A stretch of DNA of 64,000 nt from Gaeumannomyces sp. JS-464 (taxonomy: Eukaryota > Ascomycota > Sordariomycetes > Magnaporthales > Magnaporthaceae). Below the pieces are notes generated by a model. The model worked only from the letters and a program-made list of their open reading frames with translations, did no database searches and had not been told where the DNA came from. The position numbers and the translations under genes are program-made. Positions 46,701 to 55,800 of the stretch are shown here, piece by piece (the first letter of the stretch is position 1; the number at the start of each line of letters is the position of its first letter). The stretch is from assembly GCA_002197995.1 (NCBI GenBank), contig NGZR01000004.1:1612001-1676000 (forward strand). The letters run 5' to 3'.

Positions 46701-47239
46701 CCCGTATCCTATTAACGAAAAAAAAGGTCGGATAAGTCCCTTTCGTAAATCCTTTTTTAATTGTTTTTTTAACACTTTTTGCTATTAAAAGCTAAGCTAA
46801 TACAGCTTTTAGTATTTAAATTGTGCTTTTAGTTTAAGCTTAATTTTAAAATCGAACGGTTTATATTTTGAAAGCCCGGTTGTTAAAGTTTCCCTAAATA
46901 ACCTTTAATACCTATGGTACTTTTCCGGGACGTTTTTTATTTGGGCGATAAGTTTCGCTTATTCGTTTTAATTAATATCGCTATTAAATAATCGCGAATT
47001 TATCGCTGCTAATTTTTTAAGCTAACTGCTTTATCCTATTACCGTTATAACTGCTTTTAATAATATCGTTTGCGTATTATTCGAAGCTTGTAATTTTTAA
47101 GCTTTTTCGGTTGCTAATAGCTTTTTTTATTAAACTTGGCCGATGGTTTAATTTATTCGTAAATTATGCTTTTTAAATTAAAAGATTTTAAAATTACATT
47201 TACCTTTTTTATATTTATAACGTTTAAGGTTATTCGAAA

Positions 47240-47440
47240 GTTTTTCCGTTAGCATTAAAATTTAAAATAATCGGTTTTTTTATCGATAAAACCATTATTA
47301 AACGTAATTGGTTTCCTTTTTACAGTTTTTAGGCTATACGGTTTTCGTTTCCTTTATACTGGAATGCCGTACCCTTTCGCTGCTTTTAACGAAAGGTAAT
47401 TGCTTTAGGCCTCGTTATCGATTAAAACGTTTAACTTTTT
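47240..47440 (-). pseudogene. Retropepsin-like protease of chromodomain Gypsy
   Basis: The minus strand reads LNVLIDNEA, followed by YLSLKAAKGYGIP, corresponding to VLIDSGAxxNFISxxxAxxxGIP. The DSG catalytic triplet is DNE here, so the enzyme would be dead. Confidence 0.6.
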
Positions 47441-48661
47441 TCTTTTATGCAATAGCATAACTATTAAATGTTAATATTAATCGATATTTATAACGGTTAA
47501 GGTTTTTATTCGTTGTTATGGTTTACGCCGTATTTTTATTTCGGGTGGATTTTTTAGTTTTTTACTTTTTAAAATACCTTTCTTTTATTTGCAAGCATTT
47601 CGGGCCGGGTAAACCCGTCGGTTTAAACCTTTGCTTTTTTTTCCATATGTATTTTGCATTTTAATTTCCCATAATTATAATATATTAAACCCTTAATATA
47701 TATAGCATAAAATACTTTAATAACGGCGCGAAAGTGGCTATGGTTTATCGGAAATCCACCGTTTTAAACTTCCACTTCGAAAGCTGCTATTTTCGCTTTA
47801 GGTGCCTAACTGGCCTTTTACTATTTTTTTTAAAGAAAAAATTAACCTTTAACTTAGCCGCTAAATGCCATTAGTATTCGTCCTATATGCATTTTACCCA
47901 AAAAGTTTAACATATTTTATCGAACCGGGATCCAAATTTGGGTAATCGAACGGATGTTTTTTCGCGTCCCGTCGTTCCACTTTCGAAGCCCCGTCGTAAG
48001 GCTTTCCGTAATACGTTACGGTTTAATTATCCCGGAATTAATCCAAAAACTGGCTATTGTTGCCGTAGGCCGGTTTTTCGCGCATTACCCCTTTAAATGG
48101 TTTAGGCTAATTTTAAAACCATCGGTCGTTTTTGGAAAACCTAAGCGAAATGTATGCTTTATTAACGTTAAACGCCCAAATCGTTTAGCTAGGGCCTAAT
48201 TCCTCCTTATAGCTTTTTACGAGGTGAATTTAACCTAGCGGCTCGCGGTCGATCTCGTCGTTTATATTTAAGGAAATCCCTTCCTTATTACTAATTTTAC
48301 CAGGCAAAGCCTTATACCCCTCCTCGGGTACCGAACTGTTTAGCCCTTACCTTATTTTTTTAATTTTGGCAGCGATTCGGGTAACGTTATTTTTTTCTTT
48401 TTCGAACCTTGTAGGTTTTTATATAACGTGCTATTTACTTTTACTATCGTATTCGAGCCTAATAGGGCTTTTACTAAATCCTTTACGCATTATAGCCACC
48501 CTTTTTTAAAAGTGCCACCTTAATGCGTTTTTATCGGATTAATACACCGGGTATAAATCCTTATAATAAAAAATCCAGCTAAACGTTACCCCGAAGCACA
48601 AATTATCGTTTTTCCTATTTTCCGCCTTCCGGGTTACCGCTATTTAGCGTTCGCTGCGTTA

Positions 48662-48708
48662 CGGGCAATTTTTTTTTATGTGGTTTAATTAGCCACATTT
48701 AAAGCACT
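48662..48708 (-). pseudogene. Gag zinc knuckle (CCHC) of chromodomain Gypsy
   Basis: Reads CFKCG, a stop, then LNHIKKNC, i.e. Cx2Cx4Hx4C with one in-frame stop. Marks the nucleocapsid end of gag. Confidence 0.7.
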
Positions 48709-49654
48709 TCCTATTTTTAAAATCTTAAAACCGGACTTTCTTTTAATGCGTGGTTCCCGCATTAAAATTTATAAATTTAAAATATATCCCCGACATTATC
48801 GATTGTTATTACCTGGCTTTTTTTTAATTGGCTTTACTTTATACCACTGTTTTAAATCGCTAGCCTTTTTTTTCCAGCTTCCGTTCGTACAGCTTATCGC
48901 TAATCCTAACGGCCGTAATAACGTATTCGGCGAAAGCTTTTGGTCGTTTAACTTTAACCATTTTATCTTTTACATTATCCCGTAAGCCATTATAAAAGTG
49001 GGTGATTTTAGTTTGCTTAATCCAGTCGAGTTTATTAACGAGTCGCTGGAATTTTAAAACGTAGGTTAACGTTATTCCTTTTTATCGGAACTAAAGTAGC
49101 TTTCTTTCGGCCATTTTCTTTTCGTTAACTTATTCGAACATTTTAGCGATTTTTTCTCCGAACCGGTTAAAATTGGTAAACACGACCTTTATATTTTCGC
49201 TAAACTCGTCGTATCCTTTTAAATAGTCCGTTTATATAAGTTCGAACCAGTTTTTAACCTTACCATTTAAACGCGTAACGGCGTAAGCAACCTTTTATTT
49301 TTTCGTTCGAAATAAGCTTAATAAAACAAAAAGTACCTCTTATATTCGGTAAAAAAAATCCTTAGCTTTCTTTCCCTTTTATCGTATTTGTTAAATGTGG
49401 GGAATTTATACGTGGGTATTATAAGTTTCGGTTAACCGCCGATTTTAGTCGTTTTAACTTCGGCTTCGGCTAGCTTATCCTTATTTTGCTATAGCTTTTT
49501 AATTACAAATTAAAAAAGGCTAAAAGCATTAGCGGTGGTGTAAATTACGCCACCGTAATCGAAATTAACCGCAAGCGCTATTTTGCTAGCTTTTGGAATC
49601 GCCATTATCGTACTATTCGTACTTCCGGTAAATGCTAAATAGGATTAATTAAAA

Positions 49655-50104
49655 TGTTACAAACAGGCTTTTGCTTTTAAGGTAAGACATTTAGGAAAGG
49701 TGCTGGAACAATACGCTAATTAAAGGTTTTTAAAAAAACTGGGTAACTTAATAACAATAATTTAATTGTTTGCCCAAAGGGGTGCCTTGGAGCTAACTTA
49801 GGTTAACTAATGCCGAAGCCTTAATCCAAACTATTTAGGACAAAAAGGAAACCATTTTTTTTATAATAACCACCCGTCCCGCGCGACGGGTTAATATGTT
49901 TAATATAAACATATTAAACATATCCCCGTCTTTGGGTTAATATGTTTAATATAACATATCAAATATATCACCCTTCCTTAATATGTCCGCTTCGGACATA
50001 TTAATAACCCAGGTTACGTAACAGGGAGTGCGGGGCAGTGCCCCTCTTTACTTTTTGTGCCGCCCCTTTCTGCGGGCGCACTTCTGTGCCTTCTGGTCGT
50101 AACA
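49655..50104 (-). repeat. 5' LTR of chromodomain Gypsy, weakly RIPed
   Basis: 450 bp, starting TGTTACAAACAGG and ending GGTCGTAACA on the plus strand. It keeps many C and G that are T and A in its partner, especially past about 50,020, and so records where RIP stopped. Confidence 0.85.
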
Positions 50105-50221
50105 TTCCTGCCTTAACCAACGCTTACAAGGCGCCCGGCCGCCTAGGGAAAATCGCGAACTCGAAGGGGAAGACCGCGAACTGGGGACGAGCCCCAGTTA
50201 AATAAATACCCGGGCTAACGT

Positions 50222-51112
50222 TTATGCGGCCTTTAAAAGGCGATTTCCCACGTGGAGTTGGGCCTCGGCCACGGTAAGGCTGGTCCTCCGGGCGGGCCGG
50301 GCTTCGCGGTTTCCCGTGCCCTGGAGGCGTTGGGCGGCCGTGACGATATAATCCCTTTTGGCCCAGTTGCCTGCAAAAGCGGCCTTGTGGAAATCCGGGC
50401 GGAAGAGAGGCCTCCTCCGCATCCAGCGGGCGCTAGGCCGGACCGCAAAAAACGACTCCCAGGCTTGCCCGTTGGCGAGGTACAGGCCCGTAACCGGATC
50501 GAGGGCAACGCCCGACCGCTTTCCAAAATCAAGCCAGTTTTTATACTGCCCCCGGAAACTGTTGTACTTGTTTTTAACCCTTTTTAACCAGTTAATATCG
50601 GGCCACTGATCGGATAGGGTTTTTGCCGCCGTTCTGAGGCACTTGGCTTGCCAGTTGGCGATCGCCGGGTTCGTTTTTCCCTGCCGGCCGGCCTCCACGA
50701 GGGCCTCGAGGAAGGCCAACAACTGGTCGGCGGTCCAGTCCGTGCGTCGCCGGGCATCCTGGGAGGCCCAGGGACCCTCCCCGGAGGTCCTTTAAGTCGT
50801 TTGCGAGGCCGTGGCGAGGGAGGAAGCGAAAGAGGGTGCGAAAAAGGGTGCGAGAAAGGGGGTAGGAGAGGGCGGCAAAGGCGACTCCGGTGCCTCCGAG
50901 GCTTCCATGGCCTCAAAGGGATCGGGAAAACCGTGCAAATTGCCGGCCTCCGGGGCGTCTAAAGAGCGCGCTGGAGTCCCTAGTGTGATCTGGGTGGCCG
51001 GGGGATCCTCCAGACCCTCGATACAGGCTATAGGAGACTGGGGTTGCAAAGATACTGCCCGATCTTCCTGTTCCGGGCGCCGGCGCCGGGTACGGAGGGC
51101 AAGGCGAGGCAT
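50222..51112 (-). pseudogene. Harbinger Myb/SANT-like DNA-binding protein
   Basis: The minus-strand frame from the ATG at 51,112 to the stop at 50,222 (297 codons) is broken only by one TAA at 50,792-50,794. The N-terminus is Arg-rich, followed by a Pro/Glu-rich linker, then a Myb/SANT-like domain (DWTADQLLAFLEALVEAG ... WLKRVKNKYNSFRGQYKNW ... DFGKRSGVAL) and a basic tail with LTVAEAQLHVGNRLLKAA. It matches 15,618-16,830 in the same order. In Harbinger elements this partner recruits the DDE nuclease to the transposon ends. Composition is GC-rich and un-RIPed, unlike the nuclease gene of the same element. Confidence 0.75.
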
Positions 51113-51499
51113 AACGAGGGTAATGTAAATAGTGTCTTTAAATCGTTGTTATAGTTGTTTTCTATTTAGAACTAGCACGCCAAAATTATCCCCTTATATA
51201 TTACGAAAGTGCCTGGCTTCCGGGCTTTCGAACGATATCATTGCCAGCCTCGGAGGCCCTTTGGATCCTCCAAAACGTAACGCTATTCCCACTCGCGTTG
51301 ACGTGTTGCACTGCCGGCCCGCCTTTATTTTGGGAATAGCTTCTATTTTGATCGTCCTTGCCGTTGCATTCGACGGGTGGACGCCCCCCGGCTGCCGGGG
51401 ATGTGAATCCACCGGAAAACAGGGCCAAAGATACATGATCTGCCACAGGGCTACCCCGGCAACTGTCTCCACTTCGAAGAAAACCAGCAAAAAACCGCA

Positions 51500-51546
51500 G
51501 GGGGGGGGGTTAAAAAACCAAAAACCGCATAGTCTCGAACAGCCCC
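51500..51546 (-). repeat. Right terminal inverted repeat of Harbinger element
   Basis: In reverse complement it begins GGGGCTGTTCGAGACTATG, then GGTTTTTTGGTTTTTT. It abuts TCA and the NLR coding frame at 51,547. The NLR frame reads on into it and stops only at 51,194. Confidence 0.75.
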
Positions 51547-52699
51547 TCAATCGCAAAACGTCCTTCTTCCACAACCGACGCTCGATGGCTTGGTAGATGG
51601 CCGTCATAGTGTGTACAGAGCTGCGACTGAGGCCTTCGTCCCATGTAAAGCAGAGCGCGTCCAGCTGAATGGGGATCCGCACAAGACTCTGAATGAGCAA
51701 CCGCTGCTGAAGAAACGATGTGATTTTGTCCACTTTCTGTGGATCTTTGACGGCCTTTTCGACGTACTTCGTCATTTGATCTGGGTAGAATCCGATTGTT
51801 TCCAGTTCGAGATCGAAAGAATGGAGGCCAGTTGGAAGTTTGCCGTATGGTCGGGACGTGATAATGACGTTGGGTTGATTTAAAAGAGTGCAAAGGAAAG
51901 AGGACATATCGTCTTTCAAGTCCTGGGGTGCTTCGTCCAAGCCGTCGAGGAGAAACAAAGTCTTGCTGCTTTCGGTCTTTTCCAACGTGTCGGACAACGC
52001 TCTGACGAGGTCCGGTTTGTCGTACGGCTGAGAGAAATACTCATGACTGAGGAGATGAGCGAAGTTGTATCCTGGCACCTTGCGTCTTTCTCCGAGCTTG
52101 AGATTCCGCAAAGGCACCCAAAGGACGCGGTCGAACATCTGGATCCATTCTCTCCATGTGCCACGAATAAACTCATGGACAATCTTCTTGCATAGGGTAG
52201 TCTTGCAGACTCCGGCTCGTCCTCGGATCAGAATTCTTCTTGGGCAGGGGCAATCCTTGCGTGGGTTGAAGAGTGTCGGCAGCTCGACCAGCATGTTCTT
52301 GTCCAGTGTCTCGATTTTCAGTCGAGCGGGAAGTGAAAACGCGGAGGACTGTGACGTGTTTCCTTTCCCTGAATTTGCTTCGGAGCGGGCTGCATCACGG
52401 CCAGGCTGCTCAATAATGGCGAGGTTGATATAGCACTGATCCATCGATAGCTCGTCACCCGAGAGTCGTTCGATTTTGAGCCTCTCCGGATACTGATTAT
52501 CGCGGATCCAGGCGTCCGCTTCCTGGAGTGGCGCTCGCTTCTCTCGAATTTCCCGAAGAATCTCCTTGACCTTCTTGGCAACCTCTTGATAGTGTGGGCA
52601 GTTCCGGCAGCAGAACTTGTTCATCAGGACGTGACGTCGATCGAGCCGTTGCTTGAGAAACGTGAGCCTGTCACTCGCCGAAGTCTCGTCGACCAGCGT
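51547..52699 (-). pseudogene. N-terminal half of the NACHT-HEAT NLR gene
   Basis: Minus-strand frame open from 52,699 (a stop at 52,700-52,702 bounds it upstream; first Met at 52,624). It begins with a Cys-rich, helical linker (FCCRNCPHYQEVAKKVKEIL), then a NACHT NTPase: Walker A GRAGVCKTT (about 52,222-52,196), Walker B TLFLLDGLDEAP and the sensor NVIITSRP. It ends in an IYQAIERRLWKKDVLRL helix at the Harbinger end. The usual GxGKT glycine is Cys (TGC for expected GGC), which would be expected to disturb ATP binding. The N-terminal effector domain is missing because the frame meets AT-rich DNA at about 52,700. Joined to 39,315-40,493 it forms one fungal STAND receptor. Confidence 0.85.
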
Positions 52700-52898
52700 T
52701 TAAAACGGTTTTTCGAAAAGGGGCTCGCACGCACGGTATAATATTAACAATTATATATTATTTAAATCGTAAATTAATTTTTAATCAGGCTATCTGGGTC
52801 TGCAAAACCGAGTAGGCTGCAGGGAATCCACTCCCTGCAGAGGGACTGTGCTGTAGGTGGTCACGTGCCACAACTGGCACGTACACGACCAGACCCCA
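52700..52898. other. Short AT-rich patch and GH55 3' flank
   Basis: 52,735-52,790 is strongly AT-rich. AAACGGTTTTTCGAAAAGGGGC at about 52,703 resembles a transposon end that may have cut off the NLR N-terminus. The remainder is the 3' flank of the glucanase gene. Confidence 0.35.
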
Positions 52899-55800
52899 CT
52901 ATGTGACATTCGGGTCTACCCGTGTCTTGTAGCAGTCATTCTGCAGAATGCCGCCCTGCTTCCCATTCACCCCCGCGCAGTTGCAACTGTCCGCCGGCAC
53001 CGACAGGTACTTCTTGCACAGCGTGCTGTCCCACTTGAAGCTGCAGTTCTTCTTCGGATTTTTCAAAACCTGCCACGAGATGGTGATGGTCACCGAGCCG
53101 AACCCGCCATTGTAGGGAAACTGGAAATCCATCGTCTTGAAGTACCCGGGGACCATATCTTCGTGCTCGATAGCGCCGCAGAAGCTGGCCGCCGCGTTCT
53201 GCATTCGATCGTCCTCGGTCGTCTCGCCGCTGTTGTAGCACGTGGCCGCGTTGGTCCGCGGGTCGCCCTGCTCGTAGGGCGAGGGCGAGGGCGCGCTTGG
53301 GGCAGTAGTAGATGCTGTCCTGGTGGACGAGGATGAGGATGAGGACGAGGACTTGATCACAGGGGGACACTTCGTCCGCAGGTCCCACAGGTTCTCGATG
53401 TCGCCATTGTCGGGCGCGCCCGACCCCGTCAGGTTGCCCCAGAACCACGGCTGCGTGACGCAAGTCGGGTCGTTGAAGCTGAGGAAGGAGCACTCGTTCG
53501 TCAGTGGCTTCTCGGTGCCCGAGTCAAACACCGCCTGGACCGCGCGCTGGGGCCAGCTGCCCGAGGGCGGCGCGGGCGCGTCGGGGCCGATGGATGCCGG
53601 AGGCCTGGGGAACGGCACGGTGGCGGACGTCGTCGTCGGCCTCCCGTCCAGGCCGGTGTACACGACGGCCGGCCAGAAGGGCGTCGTCGCCGGGACGGGC
53701 CAGAAGGCTTGGGCGGCGCGTTTCTCCTTGGCGCCGGCGGCGCCCTGGCTGACCGTGACCACCTCGAAGATCCATTCCGTGATGGTGAGCGGGGCTTGCG
53801 TGATGGTGCTGGTCCAGGCACCTGAGCTGACAGTGATGAGCGGGTAGTCGACCACGCTGGTCGCGCCGGTCCATGGTGGAAGCTTGACGTTGCAAGGCGG
53901 AGAGCACGTGAACTGGGGTTGGTCCATCTCCCAGATGACGGGATCAATCCAGATGACTTCGTCAAACTGGGTGGTGCCGTTGCTGCCAACGTCAAAGACG
54001 CTGACTTGCGACCAGAAAGGGTGCACGTCGACGTTAAGGTTGTCGACGGCCGGGATACCCTCGCCGTCCATAACGGCCATATACTTGGCACCGATCGTCA
54101 CGAGGTTCTGGATACGGATGTTGGCAGAGTTCTTTTTGAGCAGCATGAGCGCCTTTTGGCACTCCTGCGTGTCGATACAGCTTTGTGCATAGGTCGAGAA
54201 CCACTGGATGATTTGGGCGATCAGCATCATGCGGACGGAAAGGTGTCTAACCTCTGTCTCTCTCATTTACTTACGGAATAAAGGCCTGCGCTCGCGATAA
54301 ATATGTTGGCGGAACCTGTTATGACCACAGACCAGGATTCGTCGCAGCCGCCGAACTCGTCTCCGGCCGCACAGGTGTAATCGGGATCGCCAGGGAAAAG
54401 GCCGACGACGGAGGCAAAAGGGGCTGGCGGGGTGGCGTCGGTTGGTAGTACGGCGACTCGGTCTGCAGCATACCGGCGTAGATGTTTGCGGCCGAGTGAA
54501 AGTTGTACTGATAGAAGACGGAGTGCTCGGATGCCGTGCCGTAAAGCCTTCAACCACGATCAGTCTTTGGTTACAACCGTGTAGGTAGGTGGAAAAGAGA
54601 ACAAACTTACCAGGTGGGCTTTGTGCTTTCGATCAAAAAGCCGCGAGCAATGTAGACCGAGGTTTGAACCATGGCGTTGTTTGCATCAACGAGGTCCGGG
54701 TCGCTGAGCGAGAGTTGCCATGGAGCCCAGTCAGTCGCTTCATCCTTCACGTTGAGAACCGGTAGAGTAGAGCGCAACTTACTCATCATGTGGTCAGCTC
54801 CCCAGAGCCACATGTTTTCGAAGTACCCCGATGCCGACGACGTCAAGTGCATCATCAGACTGGCCGCAGAGCATCCTGCATCAACACCACTGGTGGCCGG
54901 GGGACACTCGGCAGGTGTCAGTTGTGTGCCCGTTGCACCTCCCACTCGTGCATGGCAGTCCCAGAGCCCGGCAGAGCCCTGGGAATCCGCTTGGATGTTC
55001 CATTCGACGAGAATCGCACCGGCGGTGGGGCCCCGCGTCGTGAAAATGAGGTCCTGCATCTCTACATTGCCAATGTCGCCGCTGTTTCCGACCTTGATCA
55101 TGACCTTGGGGTTGCTGCAGTACAGTAGGTAGTCAGCGACGAACGAGTTTAAGGAATATGAGAGAATTGCGCGTACCTGGCATTCTCGAAATATGATCCC
55201 GACGCAGCCAATTGCGACACGTCTCCCCGACAATCTTGGCACCCGGAGGAATAGTAACGGTCGAGGTTAGGATATATGTCCCGGCATCGACAAAGAGGAT
55301 CTTGCCCAGACTCGCGTACAGCGCCGTCTGGAACGCCGCAGTGTCACCGGTCGAGCCATCACCCGCGCACCCCAAGTCCTTGGTGTGGACGAAGGCCGAA
55401 ACGTCCTGGTCCTCGTACTGCGGGCGAGCGCGCTCGAAGTAATTCCCCTGCCCGTCCAAAAGGGTTGAGTGTCTCCGGTAGTTGCCGATCTTGCCGCCCT
55501 GGGAGAAGGAGCGCGCACTCGTCGACCCTTCGTAGACGGGGCCGACCGCCCACTGGTCGATTGAGGACGAAGAAGCGAGAAGCGTGGCGCCGGTCGTGTC
55601 GGCGACGGCGACGGAGACGCCCGACAGGGCGACGTTTTCGAGGTTGATGCCGGTGCTGCCCTTGCCGGGAGTCGCCGTGATAGGATTGACAAGGACGGCG
55701 GTGGTGACGCCTGTGAAGGTCGAGTCCAAGATGGAGACGGAGCCGACTATGGAGGAGTGGGAGGGGGAGTCAACATTGCGCTCTGGCGCTGTAGCATCAA

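Larger units (their letters stand above)
43004..50104 (-). mobile_element. Chromodomain Ty3/Gypsy retrotransposon (family 1), nested in Harbinger
   Basis: The LTRs at 43,004-43,451 and 49,655-50,104 match throughout. The internal minus-strand order is gag with a zinc knuckle (about 48,660), protease (about 47,410), reverse transcriptase (46,350-46,700), integrase (about 44,800-45,300), chromodomain (44,268-44,352) and a 3' region shared with 27,620-28,370. This is the chromovirus layout. All coding domains carry RIP-type stops. The 5-bp flanks (ctttt, ttcct) differ only by C/T, so a CTCCT-like duplication altered by RIP is possible but not shown. Confidence 0.85.
40494..51546 (+). mobile_element. 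PIF/Harbinger DNA transposon, split by a Gypsy insertion
   Basis: The left end GGGGCTGTTCGCCCC..GGTTTTTTGTTTTTT is mirrored by the right end (in reverse GGGGCTGTTCGAGAC..GGTTTTTTGGTTTTTT). Flanking triplets are TTA (40,491-40,493) and TCA (51,547-51,549), one C/T change apart, in line with the 3-bp TWA-like duplication of this superfamily. It encodes the two expected proteins: a DDE nuclease (40,881-41,981, plus) and a Myb/SANT-like protein (50,222-51,112, minus). Removing it rejoins the NLR reading frame. The autonomous core is about 3.9 kb once the Gypsy at 43,004-50,104 is subtracted. Confidence 0.85.

Noticed and set aside
51132..51596. Plus-strand open frame of 154 codons
   Set aside because: It crosses the Harbinger terminal repeat and runs antisense to the NLR; no motif.
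53323..53847. Plus-strand frames opposite the glucanase
   Set aside because: They are shadow frames of a GC-rich coding exon whose minus-strand reading matches GH55 and has consistent exon phases.
54704..54782. Reading the 79-bp intron as retained coding sequence in the glucanase
   Set aside because: It is open in frame, but the 27 extra residues break the conserved ADH...DPDL segment, and canonical GTAAGT/CTCAG signals flank it; one missing G at the donor explains the phase.
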